Of a DNA stretch of 64,000 bases, positions 1 to 9,028 are shown piece by piece. Each line of letters begins with the position of its first letter. The stretch's first letter is position 1. The DNA comes from Corynebacterium lizhenjunii (GTDB lineage Bacteria; Actinomycetota; Actinomycetes; Mycobacteriales; Mycobacteriaceae). A model generated the notes under the pieces. That model worked only from the letters and a program-made list of their open reading frames with translations. It ran no database searches and was not told the DNA's origin. The stretch is taken from the NCBI RefSeq assembly GCF_011038655.2, contig NZ_CP064954.1:1550001-1614000 (forward strand). The letters run 5' to 3'. The translations under genes and the position numbers were made by a program.

Positions 1-238
1 GGTCAGGAAACCCCAACCCCGCCAACGACTCATCCAACGAGCGCTCAAGAATCAAATAGTCCACAGCCGCCGACGCAGCAACCTCACCATAATCCCGCGT
101 GATGTCTGCAAACACCGCCCGCAACTGCTCTAGCGTAACCCGGCCCTGTTCCTTCGCCGCCCACCAGGTAGCAAAATCCTGCTGAGCCCGCATCCGCAAC
201 AACTCCAACGCCAACGCGTACTCATCCCGCGCACTCAC
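1..238 (-). CDS. Partial phage virion-type protein (capsid maturation/MuF-like N-terminus)
   Basis: The N-terminal 79 residues of a protein are read on the minus strand, and the rest lies outside the window. The GTG start at 238 follows an AAAGGGGG ribosome binding site. The segment is helical and charged, beginning SARDEYALALELLRMR, and resembles the start of actinophage capsid-maturation (VG15/MuF-like) proteins. That resemblance is from memory of the family and is not proven here. It sits next to other phage-type small genes, which supports a prophage origin. It could equally be another tail or head accessory protein. Confidence 0.45.
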   Translation of the reverse strand, partial: MSARDEYALALELLRMRAQQDFATWWAAKEQGRVTLEQLRAVFADITRDYGEVAASAAVDYLILERSLDESLAGLGFPD

Positions 239-253
239 CCAACCACCCCCCTT

Positions 254-521
254 TCACGCCTCAAGCATTTCGATGACAGGCCCTGCATCGTAATTGGCCC
301 GAATCAAGCGGACAACTTCGGTCGGTAAACCTACCACAGTAAAACCATCGTCCAGAAACGATGTAATGGCATGCTCGGGGTTCCCCGGCTTTAAGATTCG
401 CCTTGGCTCCCCAGCGTTCAACCTCTGGCGGCAACATAGCATCTAAGCGACAGTAGACCTCTTCATCGGTCAACAACTTTTCCGGCTCCTTTCTCGACCT
501 CCCCTGGATAGGCAGTGCCAA
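254..521 (-). pseudogene. Frameshifted small phage-type protein
   Basis: Two overlapping minus-strand frames together make one plausible protein. The upstream frame gives LTDEEVYCRLDAMLPPEVERW and ends in junk. The downstream frame contributes DDGFTVVGLPTEVVRLIRAN and ends at 254. The switch of coding character near position 380-400 indicates a single-base frameshift. A TTG start near 480 preceded by AAAGGAG is the best translation start. No function is recognised. Its position just upstream of the virion-type gene suggests a phage structural or accessory gene that has decayed. Confidence 0.5.
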
Positions 522-524
522 AAT

Positions 525-658
525 TCAGCCCACCACCTGGAGTGACGATATACCGTACCAGGCCATGACCTCTGCCGCGTCCCACAATGGAAAGCACGCA
601 TCCAAATGCGCCACCGGGGCAGGGGCGCGGTATCGGTGTCGATGATTACAGGTTTCAT
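525..658 (-). pseudogene. Degenerate copy of the small DNA-binding protein at 1074-1301
   Basis: The first codons read MKPVIIDTDT, matching MRPIITDADT of the intact gene at 1074. After a frame change the sequence reads VAHLDACFPLWDAAEVMAWY, matching the VAMLDKRSPLWDAEEVKTWH part of that gene, and then stops at 525. About 35 residues, including the putative helix-turn-helix, are missing. The start codon overlaps the stop of the small membrane gene at 655-795 (ATGA), the same coupling as in the plus-strand pair. This is an internally deleted, frameshifted paralogue. Confidence 0.6.
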
Positions 659-795
659 GCTTGCTTGCCGTAGACGACACGGCGAATGATTGTGCTCAGC
701 GTGGTCGCCGCTGGGACGACGAGTAGCCAGTTCGGCACGCTAAGTGTGATGATGAGCACGGCAAGTAGACCGTAGCCTGCGATGTGTTTAATCAT
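655..795 (-). CDS. Small phage-type membrane protein, 46 aa
   Basis: This short minus-strand gene encodes about 46 residues. It starts MIKHIAGYGLLAVLIITLSV, which is one clear membrane segment, and has a second weak hydrophobic stretch and a basic tail (IIRRVVYGKQA). Its stop overlaps the ATG of the next, degenerate DNA-binding gene. Size, membrane character and coupling mirror the plus-strand gene at 946-1074, so the two modules look like inverted paralogues. The role is unknown. Holin-like function is possible but unsupported. Confidence 0.5.
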   Translation of the reverse strand: MIKHIAGYGLLAVLIITLSVPNWLLVVPAATTLSTIIRRVVYGKQA

Positions 796-871
796 GATGG
801 TCCATTCGTGGGTAGGGTCGAAGGGGTGACCCCCTCCTGGCTGATTGGCTCGACACCAGGAACTAAGCTTA

Positions 872-908
872 CCCCGGTTCTATATGTCCGAAGCATTCAG
901 AACCGGGG
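872..908. promoter_or_regulatory. Perfect 10-bp inverted repeat between divergent small genes
   Basis: CCCCGGTTCT at 872-881 pairs exactly with AGAACCGGGG at 899-908 across a 17-base loop. Outside it, GGGTAGGGT near 811-819 faces ACCCTACCC near 915-923, giving a nested second arm. It lies between the two divergent small-membrane genes, so it could be an operator, or a leader hairpin for the plus-strand pair. There is no T tract. Confidence 0.5.
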
Positions 909-945
909 GCAACCCCACCCTACCCCGCAAACAAGGAACACCACC

Positions 946-1074
946 ATGCAATTCACCCTCACCGGGCTCGCCGTAGCCACCATCATGCTCATTGCCGGGG
1001 CCTCCCCCTTCTTCTTCCCGGCATTCATCGCCCTAGGCCTCGCCATCGACCACAACCGAAAGGACACCCACTAA
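946..1074 (+). CDS. Small phage-type membrane protein, 42 aa
   Basis: A 42-residue protein, mostly hydrophobic (LAVATIMLIAGASPFFFPAF), with a short charged C-terminus (DHNRKDTH). The ATG at 946 follows an AAGGA ribosome binding site. The TAA stop shares its last base with the ATG of the next gene (TAATG), so the pair is translationally coupled. Such tiny membrane proteins are common beside excisionase-like genes in corynebacterial phage islands. No function can be assigned. Confidence 0.5.
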   Translation: MQFTLTGLAVATIMLIAGASPFFFPAFIALGLAIDHNRKDTH

Positions 1075-1301
1075 TGCGCCCCATCATCACCGACGCAGAC
1101 ACCGGCCGCGAATTGTGGCGCTCCAAAGAATGTGCTGAACACTGCAACATCACCACACCAACCTGGGGCAACTACTACGCCAACGGGCGCACGCCCCAAC
1201 CTGTGGCCATGCTCGACAAACGCAGCCCCCTCTGGGACGCTGAGGAAGTCAAGACCTGGCACGCAGCCCGGCCCGGCAGCCCCGTGCAGCTTAGGCGCTA
1301 A
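1074..1301 (+). CDS. Small helix-turn-helix (excisionase/AlpA-like) protein
   Basis: A 75-residue basic protein with the arrangement of winged-helix excisionase or AlpA-type DNA-binding proteins. It has a cysteine-containing helix (SKECAEHCNITTPTWGNYYA), then LDKRSPLWDAEEVKTWHAARPG, where Pro-Leu-Trp-Asp plus a following helix is typical of the second half of such domains. It is coupled to the upstream membrane gene and preceded by AAAGGA. It probably binds DNA in a phage-derived island, for excision or regulation. A degenerate paralogue lies on the opposite strand at 525-658. Confidence 0.6.
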   Translation: MRPIITDADTGRELWRSKECAEHCNITTPTWGNYYANGRTPQPVAMLDKRSPLWDAEEVKTWHAARPGSPVQLRR

Positions 1302-1422
1302 CCGGCAGCGCGAACCCCAACGGGACACCAAACCGGAATCCGCCATTTCATTAGCGTCACCCAGTCTCGGGTTGTCGCCCTGCGCATTCTCTCAGCACTG
1401 GCTAACACCGAAGGACCCGGCT

Positions 1423-1447
1423 GCGTTAGCGCGCAAAGCGCTAACGC
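1423..1447 (-). terminator. Perfect hairpin directly after pnp
   Basis: GCGTTAGCGC at 1423-1432 pairs with GCGCTAACGC at 1438-1447 across a five-base loop and abuts the pnp stop codon. There is no U tract on the minus strand, so it may be a processing or exonuclease-blocking stem rather than a classical terminator. Confidence 0.6.
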
Positions 1448-3718
1448 CTAGTCCTCAATGGGGACCAGGGAGATCTTGCCGCGGGAGTCGATGTCGGCGA
1501 TTTCGACCTGGATCTTGTCGCCCACCTTGACTACATCCTCAACCTTTTCGATGCGCTCATCGCCACCCAGGTTGGAGATGTGCACCAGGCCATCGCGCCC
1601 CGGTGCTAGAGAGACAAACGCGCCGAAGGCCACGGTCTTGACCACGGTACCCAGGAAGCGCTCGCCCACCTTCGGAAGCTGCGGATTAGCAATGGCATTG
1701 ATCTGCTCGATGGCGGCATCGGCAGCCTCGCCAGTGGCGGCAGAAACGTACACAGTGCCGTCTTCCTCAATGGAGACATCTGCGCCGGTGGCCTCGGTAA
1801 TACCGTTGATGGTCTTGCCCTTCGGGCCAATGAGCTCACCAATCTTGGCCACCGGAATCTTCACCGAAGTGATCTTCGGGGCCAGCGCGGACATTTCATC
1901 CGGGCTTTCAATGACCTCAGCCATGGTATCCAGGATGGTGATGCGGGCATCGCGGGCCTGCTCCAGGGCATCGGCAAGCACACGCGAAGGAATGCCATCA
2001 AGCTTGGTGTCCAGCTGCAAAGCGGTGATGAACTCCGAGGTACCAGCGACCTTAAAGTCCATATCACCAAAGGCATCCTCGGCCCCCAGAATGTCCGTCA
2101 AGGCCACGAACTTTTCCTTGCCGTTGACCTCACCGGAAACCAAGCCCATGGCAATGCCCGCCACCGGAGCCTTGAGCGGCACACCTGCATTGTAGAGCGA
2201 CAGCGTGGAGGCGCACACAGAGCCCATTGACGTCGAACCATTCGAGCCCAAAGCCTCCGAGACCTGCCGGATGGCGTACGGGAAGTCCTCACGGGAGGGG
2301 ATCACCGGCAGCAGCGCGCGCTCAGCCAGCGCACCGTGGCCAATCTCGCGACGCTTCGGGGAGCCCACACGGCCGGTCTCACCAGTGGAGTACGGCGGGA
2401 AATTGTAGTGATGCATGTAGCGCTTGCCAGAGACCGGAGTCAGCGAATCCACTTGCTGCTCCATCTTGAGCATGTCCAAGGTGGTCACACCCATAATCTG
2501 GGTCTCACCACGCTCAAACAGGGAAGAACCGTGCGCGCGCGGAATGATCTCCACCTCCACGCTCAGGTCCCGAATATCGGTCACGCTACGGCCATCAATA
2601 CGGAAGCCCTCGGTGAGGATCTTGGTGCGGACAATGTCCTTCATGACCGCGTTATAGGCTGCGCGGATCTGCTTGGAGGCATCCGCCTCCTCCAAGTCCT
2701 TGAACTTGCCCAACAACTGCTGCTCTACCTGCTCCATGTAGGCATTCGTGGCGTCGTCGCGCTCCTGCTTGCCTGCGATGGTCAGCAGCTCTGCCAGCTT
2801 CTTTGCCGCCTTCTTTTCCACGGCAGCAAAAACGTCCTCGCCATAGGCAGGAAACAGCGGGAACTCCTGCGGTTCCTTGGCTGCACGCTGGGCCAGACCA
2901 GCCTGGGCCTCGCATAGAGTCTTGATGAACGGCTTAGCTGCCTCCAGGCCCTGCGCCACGGTGGATTCCTGCGGTGCAGGAGCGCCTTCCTTGATGCGCT
3001 CGGCTACGGATTCGCCCGCGCCAGCTTCCACCATCATGATGGCCACGTCTTCCTTGCGGCCCTTCTTGACGATGCGCCCCGCAACCACCATGTCAAACAG
3101 TGCACTTTCGTGCTGCTCCTGGTTGGGGAATGCAACCCACTGGCCCTTCGGGTGCTGCTTGTCCGCAATCAGTGCCATACGCACCCCGCCAACAGGGCCG
3201 GACACCGGCAGACCAGAGAGCTGAGTAGAGGCCGAAGCGCCATTGATGGCCACGACGTCGTAGTACTCCTCCGGATCCATGGACAGCACGGTTACTACTA
3301 CCTGGACCTCGTTGCGTAGACCCTTGACAAAGGTCGGGCGCAGCGGACGGTCAATCAGACGGCAAGCCAAAATTGCTTCGGTAGATGGCCGGCCCTCACG
3401 GCGGAAGAAAGAGCCCGGGATTTTGCCCGCGGCATACATGCGCTCTTCCACATCCACAGTCAGCGGGAAGAAATCAAAGCCCTCGCGGGGCTGGTTGGAC
3501 GCGGTGGTGGTGGACAACAGCATGGTGTCCTCGTCCAAATAGGTGGTCACCGAACCGCCCGCCTGGCGCGCCAGCTGGCCAGTCTCAAAGCGGATGGTGC
3601 GAGTACCAAAGTCACCATTATCCAAGGTGGCAATGGCTTCAGTGATGCCGAACTCCTCATCAACAATGTATTCAACCGAGTTGTTCACGGCATTTTTTGC
3701 AGCGTTCTTAGCGCCCAT
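1448..3718 (-). CDS. pnp: Polynucleotide phosphorylase / guanosine pentaphosphate synthetase
   Basis: This 756-residue protein degrades RNA 3' to 5' by phosphorolysis and is the core exoribonuclease of the actinobacterial degradosome. In actinobacteria the family is also credited with pppGpp synthesis. A first RNase PH domain covers about residues 20-150 ([14 protein letters not shown]), followed by a helical linker and a second RNase PH domain at about 345-560. A KH domain contains [12 protein letters not shown] near 635, and an S1 domain ([18 protein letters not shown]) lies at the C-terminus. All are complete. The ATG is preceded by AGGAGAA. It lies downstream of rpsO, the usual bacterial order. 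Confidence 0.97.
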   Translation of the reverse strand: MGAKNAAKNAVNNSVEYIVDEEFGITEAIATLDNGDFGTRTIRFETGQLARQAGGSVTTYLDEDTMLLSTTTASNQPREGFDFFPLTVDVEERMYAAGKIPGSFFRREGRPSTEAILACRLIDRPLRPTFVKGLRNEVQVVVTVLSMDPEEYYDVVAINGASASTQLSGLPVSGPVGGVRMALIADKQHPKGQWVAFPNQEQHESALFDMVVAGRIVKKGRKEDVAIMMVEAGAGESVAERIKEGAPAPQESTVAQGLEAAKPFIKTLCEAQAGLAQRAAKEPQEFPLFPAYGEDVFAAVEKKAAKKLAELLTIAGKQERDDATNAYMEQVEQQLLGKFKDLEEADASKQIRAAYNAVMKDIVRTKILTEGFRIDGRSVTDIRDLSVEVEIIPRAHGSSLFERGETQIMGVTTLDMLKMEQQVDSLTPVSGKRYMHHYNFPPYSTGETGRVGSPKRREIGHGALAERALLPVIPSREDFPYAIRQVSEALGSNGSTSMGSVCASTLSLYNAGVPLKAPVAGIAMGLVSGEVNGKEKFVALTDILGAEDAFGDMDFKVAGTSEFITALQLDTKLDGIPSRVLADALEQARDARITILDTMAEVIESPDEMSALAPKITSVKIPVAKIGELIGPKGKTINGITEATGADVSIEEDGTVYVSAATGEAADAAIEQINAIANPQLPKVGERFLGTVVKTVAFGAFVSLAPGRDGLVHISNLGGDERIEKVEDVVKVGDKIQVEIADIDSRGKISLVPIED

Positions 3719-3934
3719 GTATAGAAATTCTCCTTATAGTCTGACGATCATCGGTGCCGTCAGTTCGGGTTGTCTTCTAGCAACGCTAAACCATTCTAGC
3801 AGCTCCACCACTGAATATCTCCCAGTAGTGCCGCTAATTGGTATTCTAAGTACACTTTTCGCTAGCGGACATTACATTACAATTCCAGCTCGCTGAGTTT
3901 ACGGTGCCACCATCGCAGAAGCGATAAGATCAAA

Positions 3935-3979
3935 AAATCCCGGACGCCATTCCCACAAAAGGAACGGCAGCCGGGATTT
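3935..3979 (-). terminator. Intrinsic terminator after rpsO
   Basis: Arms AAATCCCGG...CATTCC and GGAACGGC...CCGGGATTT flank a short loop. On the minus strand the stem is followed by a run of T (3932-3937 complement). It separates rpsO from pnp. The rest of the 282-base rpsO-pnp gap shows nothing else clear. Confidence 0.8.
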
Positions 3980-4000
3980 TCGGAGTTGAGTTATGAGACC

Positions 4001-4270
4001 TTAGCGGCGCAGACCCAGACGGGAAATCAGGTCGCGGTAGCGGTTGATGTCATTGGCTGCCAGGTACTTCAGCAGGCCACGACGACGACCAACCATCAGC
4101 AGCAGGCCACGGCGAGAGTGGTGGTCATGCTTGTGGGTCTTCAGGTGCTCAGTCAGAGTGTTGATGCGGGAGGTCAGCAGTGCAACCTGTGCCTCCGGAG
4201 AACCGGTGTCGGTCTCGTGCAGGCCGTACTCCTTCAGGATTTCAGCCTTCTGCTCAGTGGTCAAAGCCAT
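4001..4270 (-). CDS. rpsO: 30S ribosomal protein S15
   Basis: This is an 89-residue S15 of standard length that binds the central domain of 16S rRNA early in 30S assembly. It shows the family pattern [18 protein letters not shown] and the basic [19 protein letters not shown] region that contacts rRNA. The ATG at 4270 follows a GAGGAG ribosome binding site. It is placed directly upstream of pnp but separated from it by a terminator, so pnp probably has its own promoter or depends on read-through. Confidence 0.97.
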   Translation of the reverse strand: MALTTEQKAEILKEYGLHETDTGSPEAQVALLTSRINTLTEHLKTHKHDHHSRRGLLLMVGRRRGLLKYLAANDINRYRDLISRLGLRR

Positions 4271-4385
4271 GAGTAATAACTCCTCTTATATTTCAGTCCG
4301 CACGAAATTCTGCGCGCACTCACCGCCAGGCAGTGAAAGCGCGCGCCTGCAACTGCTGCGGACCGCAGTAAACAGACCAAGAAGC

Positions 4386-4415
4386 GATACTACAAGACAA
4401 CCAGCCCGCAACACA
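4386..4415 (-). promoter_or_regulatory. Possible rpsO promoter
   Basis: On the minus strand TTGTGT (complement of 4410-4415) and TAGTAT (complement of 4386-4391) are separated by 18 bases, about 110 bases upstream of rpsO. Spacing and sequence fit a housekeeping sigma promoter, but this is inferred only. Confidence 0.35.
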
Positions 4416-4441
4416 AGCACAACAGAGCCGCCGCGCAGACC

Positions 4442-5413
4442 CTAGTCCCGCCTGCAGCACTGCTCCATGCGATCCATGAACTCGTCCAAGAAACGCTGCA
4501 CGTCCACACCCACCGCAACTCGCGTTGTACAAGGCGTGCTCAACCGCCGCGGGTCCCCGATAGTGCGGCCGCGTGCTCCACCGTTATCTGGCTCGCTCTT
4601 ATCTCCCGAGCCGGTTTCACAGCGCAGATTAATCGGCAACCACTCGACCAAGCTGGGGTCCAAAGCCGCGGCAACTGCCAGCGGATCATGTAGCCCGCAC
4701 CCGCCCAGGTGCGGGCTCGTGGTGCGATATGCGTCAATGTAGTAGTCCACCATGTCCGCAAAAATCTGCCCCGTCCGGGTGCCCGACACCCGCCACTGTG
4801 TGGTCTCCTTGCAGGTCAACAGCGTCCGCAGTGTTACATCCAGGCCCACCATAGACACGTCCCGGCCGTGTTGCAGCAGGTAGTCCGTGGCCGCGGAATC
4901 TTGATACACGTTGGCCTCGGCGAAGGCGGTCACATTACCAGGAACAGTGAGGGCACCGCCCATGAAGACAATGGGGGCATCGGCAAGCTCAGGAAAATCC
5001 CGCAGGGCCTGGGCAATTGTAGTAGAAGGCCCGGTAGGAACAATGAGCAGATCGGCACCATAACGACGGTAGGCCTGCGCCAGGAACTCCACCGCGCCCA
5101 GCGTTACCGGGGACGCAGCCGGGGCGGCGGGCAGGCAGACCTCCCCCACCCCATTGCGGCCGTGAATAAAGGCAGAAACATCCAGTACCGCAAAGCCAGG
5201 ACGGGTAGGACCAGCGTAAACCGGAATCTCCGGGTGCCCCAGCACCGCTAAGAGGGTGCGGGTATTAGCCAAACTGCGCTCTACCGTGACGTTGCCGTAG
5301 GTGGCCGTGACCGCTAGCAGCTCGCACTCGCCGCGCTCGTGGCTGGCGATCGCATAGGCCAGCGCAAGGGCATCATCAATCCCAGTGTCCAGGTCCAGAA
5401 TTAAGCGGCGCAC
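4442..5413 (-). CDS. Inosine/uridine-preferring nucleoside hydrolase
   Basis: This 323-residue protein should cleave ribonucleosides to base and ribose for purine or pyrimidine salvage. The calcium and ribose-binding signature DLDTGIDDALAL is at residues 7-18. NVTVERSLANT and PTGPSTTIAQALRDFPE follow the family order, and GGCGLHDPLAVAAALDP holds the C-terminal Asp ligand. Length is normal. It starts three bases after ribF ends, so the two are almost certainly co-transcribed. Exact substrate preference cannot be read from the sequence. Confidence 0.88.
   Translation of the reverse strand: MRRLILDLDTGIDDALALAYAIASHERGECELLAVTATYGNVTVERSLANTRTLLAVLGHPEIPVYAGPTRPGFAVLDVSAFIHGRNGVGEVCLPAAPAASPVTLGAVEFLAQAYRRYGADLLIVPTGPSTTIAQALRDFPELADAPIVFMGGALTVPGNVTAFAEANVYQDSAATDYLLQHGRDVSMVGLDVTLRTLLTCKETTQWRVSGTRTGQIFADMVDYYIDAYRTTSPHLGGCGLHDPLAVAAALDPSLVEWLPINLRCETGSGDKSEPDNGGARGRTIGDPRRLSTPCTTRVAVGVDVQRFLDEFMDRMEQCCRRD
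4973..4989. repeat. Dispersed 17-base word, perfect copy
   Basis: An exact GGGGGCATCGGCAAGCT lies inside the nucleoside hydrolase gene. It encodes Leu-Ala-Asp-Ala-Pro on the gene strand. Confidence 0.65.
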
Positions 5414-5416
5414 GGG

Positions 5417-6442
<1,026 letters not shown>

Positions 6443-6526
6443 CTACATGTTAGAACATGGCCTAGGACGCGACCGTCGGCGCATGACGGCCGGGGCTTGG
6501 CCTGCGCAGGGGTAAGCTGAAATGCC

Positions 6527-7447
6527 ATGAGCACACAGACCCCCACCTCCCAGCTGGACCGCTCGGGGCTTGTCATCGTGGACAAGCCTGCAGGCATGAC
6601 TTCCCATGATGTGGTAGGTCGATTGCGGAGAATTTTTGGCACCCGCAAGGTGGGCCATGCTGGCACGTTGGACCCCATGGCCACCGGAGTGCTGGTGGCG
6701 GGTATTGAGCGCGGCACCAAGTTTTTGGCGCACATGGTCACCAGCACCAAGGCCTACACCGCAACCATCCGCCTGGGCCAAGCCACCAGCACCGATGACG
6801 CCGAGGGGGAAGTCACTGCTACAGCTACCACGGCGCAGGTGGCCGCGCTGACCATGGAGCAGGTACAGGAACAGATTCAGGCGCTGACGGGTGACATTTT
6901 ACAGCGGCCGGCCCAGGTTTCCGCCATCAAGATCGCTGGCAAGCGCGCCCACCAGCGGGTACGCGACGGTGAGGAGGTTGACATTCCCGCCCGCCCGGTG
7001 ACGGTGAACCGCTTTGAGGTGCTCGAACACCGGCTCACTGGCGATTTCTTGGACCTCGACGTAGTGGTGGAGTGCTCTTCTGGCACCTATATTCGCGCGC
7101 TCGCGCGGGATTTGGGCCAGGCGCTGGGCGTGGGCGGGCATCTCACTGCCCTGCGCCGCACCGAGGTTGGTCCTTTTCAGCTTGCCGATGCCGCCACATT
7201 GGACACCCTGGCAGATCTGCCGCAGCTTTCTTTGACCCTCGATGCCGCACTGGCCCGGTGCTATCCGCACCTGCAGGTTACGCAGGAAGAAGCTGCCGCG
7301 CTAGCCATGGGAAAGTGGCTCGAGCCCCGCGGCTTGGTAGGCGTGCACGCAGCCCTTGCCCCCGATGGCCAAGCTGTGGCCTTGGTCAAGGAGCAAGGCA
7401 AGCGGCTGGCTACCGTCTTTGTGGCGCGCCCATCCACGTTGTCCTAG
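6527..7447 (+). CDS. truB: tRNA pseudouridine(55) synthase
   Basis: This 306-residue enzyme makes pseudouridine 55 in the tRNA T loop. It has the KPAGMTSHDVV start region, the catalytic GTLDPMATGVL motif (Asp near residue 46) and a C-terminal actinobacterial TruB extension (EAAALAMGKWLEPRGL). The ATG at 6527 lies a few bases after a possible -10, TAAGCT, consistent with a short leader. Its last codons overlap the convergent pptT gene by four bases. Confidence 0.96.
   Translation: MSTQTPTSQLDRSGLVIVDKPAGMTSHDVVGRLRRIFGTRKVGHAGTLDPMATGVLVAGIERGTKFLAHMVTSTKAYTATIRLGQATSTDDAEGEVTATATTAQVAALTMEQVQEQIQALTGDILQRPAQVSAIKIAGKRAHQRVRDGEEVDIPARPVTVNRFEVLEHRLTGDFLDLDVVVECSSGTYIRALARDLGQALGVGGHLTALRRTEVGPFQLADAATLDTLADLPQLSLTLDAALARCYPHLQVTQEEAAALAMGKWLEPRGLVGVHAALAPDGQAVALVKEQGKRLATVFVARPSTLS
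7179..7195. repeat. Dispersed 17-base word, one mismatch
   Basis: AGCTTGCCGATGCCGCC in truB is the complement-orientation word with one change. It encodes Leu-Ala-Asp-Ala. Confidence 0.55.
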
Positions 7448-8121
7448 GCATAGAGATCTGGCACGACGGTAGATACGACGATGTAGCCGTCCCAGAGCAT
7501 CCACCGGCCGGTGATAAACGGCACCGGGGTGGGCCGGGCCAGGATATAGGACACCAGAGTGCCATCGGGGCGCAGGTCGATTTCTGCCTGATCAAATCCC
7601 AGCCACCGTTGCGTTAGCGGGAACCAAGCCTTATACGTAGCTTCCTTGGCGCAAAAGAGCAGCCGGTCCGGGCAATACATTCCCATGGCGCGAAGTTCTG
7701 CCATTTGCCGGGACTCGCTGCTGCGCGCGATAGCCGCAAAGACGCCATCCGGCAGGGGCTCGGCAGGCTCGGCATCCAGGCCCATGGAAGCAATCTCTGC
7801 CTGCGGAGCAGCTACAGCCGCCCGGAACCCGCTGGTGTGCGTAATTGACCCCACAAAGCCTTCTGGCCACAGGGGCATGCCGCGCTCACCGCGCAAAATC
7901 GGCCCTGGTTCGGCCACGCCGAGCTCCTTGAGGGCTTGGTGGGCACACCAGCGGGCATCGCCAAACTCAGACTTGCGAATATCAACCGACTGGCTGACCA
8001 CAGACTTCTCCAGTGGGTGCAAGTCCCGATAGTTAATCAGGTCCACATCCCCCGACTCCGTGGGCTGGGTGCGAACATAACAAAACCGCGCCGCTGGCGG
8101 GAAAAGATCAGGCTGGATCAT
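7444..8121 (-). CDS. pptT: 4'-phosphopantetheinyl transferase, PptT-like
   Basis: This 225-residue Sfp/EntD-superfamily enzyme transfers phosphopantetheine from CoA onto acyl or peptidyl carrier proteins. In Corynebacteriales PptT activates the polyketide synthase that completes mycolic acids. The metal-binding GLDAEPAEPL and the catalytic FCAKEATYKAWFP motifs are both present. Length matches PptT. It overlaps the pptH-like gene by four bases, the same pairing as in mycobacteria, and converges on truB. Confidence 0.9.
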   Translation of the reverse strand: MIQPDLFPPAARFCYVRTQPTESGDVDLINYRDLHPLEKSVVSQSVDIRKSEFGDARWCAHQALKELGVAEPGPILRGERGMPLWPEGFVGSITHTSGFRAAVAAPQAEIASMGLDAEPAEPLPDGVFAAIARSSESRQMAELRAMGMYCPDRLLFCAKEATYKAWFPLTQRWLGFDQAEIDLRPDGTLVSYILARPTPVPFITGRWMLWDGYIVVSTVVPDLYA

Positions 8122-8963
8122 TGGGCCACACCGCCCACATACGTTGAGCCAGGCTGCGCTGTGGAGTCATCCATCACCTTCAACGGCCACGGTTGAGTAA
8201 TGCCCAACTCCCCAAGACGCTGCCACTCCCGTGGGTATCCCAAAGACACCTCGCAGTGACGCACGCCGTCGATGACCTCAGTGCCCGGCATGTGCAGGTG
8301 GCCATAGATCACTGCTTGGGCGTTGTAGCGCTTCGGCCAGTTGCGCGTATGGCGCGTACCGCACCACAGCGCGACCTGAGCATAATGCATACGCTGCGTG
8401 GGCTCTTGGACCAGCGGCCAGTGATTGACCAAGATGGTGGGCCCCTCAATACGGCTCAGCCGCTTAATCGAATAAGCCAAGCGATCCCAGCACCACGCGC
8501 GCACATCCACAAAAGGAGCAATGGCTACCTCGTCCGTCATCACGATACTGGCAGCCTCCGCTTCTGCCAGAGCCTGCTCCACCGACATCCCCGGGCGGCG
8601 AAAACTGTAGTCATAGAGCGTAAACAGCGGTACGATAGTCACCCCACCGAATACCGGATAAGGGTCTTCCGGAGTCAGCACCCCAATTTCACGGCAACCG
8701 GAGACCAACGCCTCATACTTATCGCGCCCGCGGTGGGCGTCTTGGCTGCGGGAGAACAGCTCATGGTTACCCGGGGCCCAAATCACCTGTGCGTAGCGGT
8801 TCTTTAACTGTGCCAATACTTTGAGAATGAGCTCGGTACGCTCTGCGACATCACCAGCAACAATAAGCCAATCCTGCGGGGACTCCGGCTGCAGGCCATC
8901 AATCCACGGCCGATTAGCCTTGACCGCCGCGTGTAAGTCAGAGACCGCCCACAGAGTTGCCAT
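8118..8963 (-). CDS. pptH: Metallophosphoesterase, PptH-like (phosphopantetheinyl hydrolase)
   Basis: This is a 281-residue calcineurin-like phosphoesterase. Metal-binding motifs appear in order: SDLHAAV, VAGDVAE, APGNHELF, VNHWPLV and YGHLHMPGT. In mycobacteria the protein encoded beside PptT, PptH, removes phosphopantetheine from carrier proteins and opposes PptT. The four-base overlap with pptT supports the same pairing here. The assignment rests on synteny plus family, because the motifs alone show only a phosphoesterase. The 65-base gap upstream holds nothing notable. Confidence 0.8.
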   Translation of the reverse strand: MATLWAVSDLHAAVKANRPWIDGLQPESPQDWLIVAGDVAERTELILKVLAQLKNRYAQVIWAPGNHELFSRSQDAHRGRDKYEALVSGCREIGVLTPEDPYPVFGGVTIVPLFTLYDYSFRRPGMSVEQALAEAEAASIVMTDEVAIAPFVDVRAWCWDRLAYSIKRLSRIEGPTILVNHWPLVQEPTQRMHYAQVALWCGTRHTRNWPKRYNAQAVIYGHLHMPGTEVIDGVRHCEVSLGYPREWQRLGELGITQPWPLKVMDDSTAQPGSTYVGGVAQ

Positions 8964-9028
8964 GGTCGCGCCTCCTTGTTGCCCTACGGTTGTCTAAGGG
9001 GTGTCCTGTGAAAGTATAGTGCCCGGGC

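Noticed and set aside
655..1301. Toxin-antitoxin pair
   Set aside because: Small size and coupling fit, but the second protein looks like an excisionase-type DNA binder and no known toxin motif is seen.
4320..4532. Small minus-strand frame upstream of rpsO
   Set aside because: It has no ribosome binding site, cysteine-rich random composition, and overlaps the nucleoside hydrolase end.
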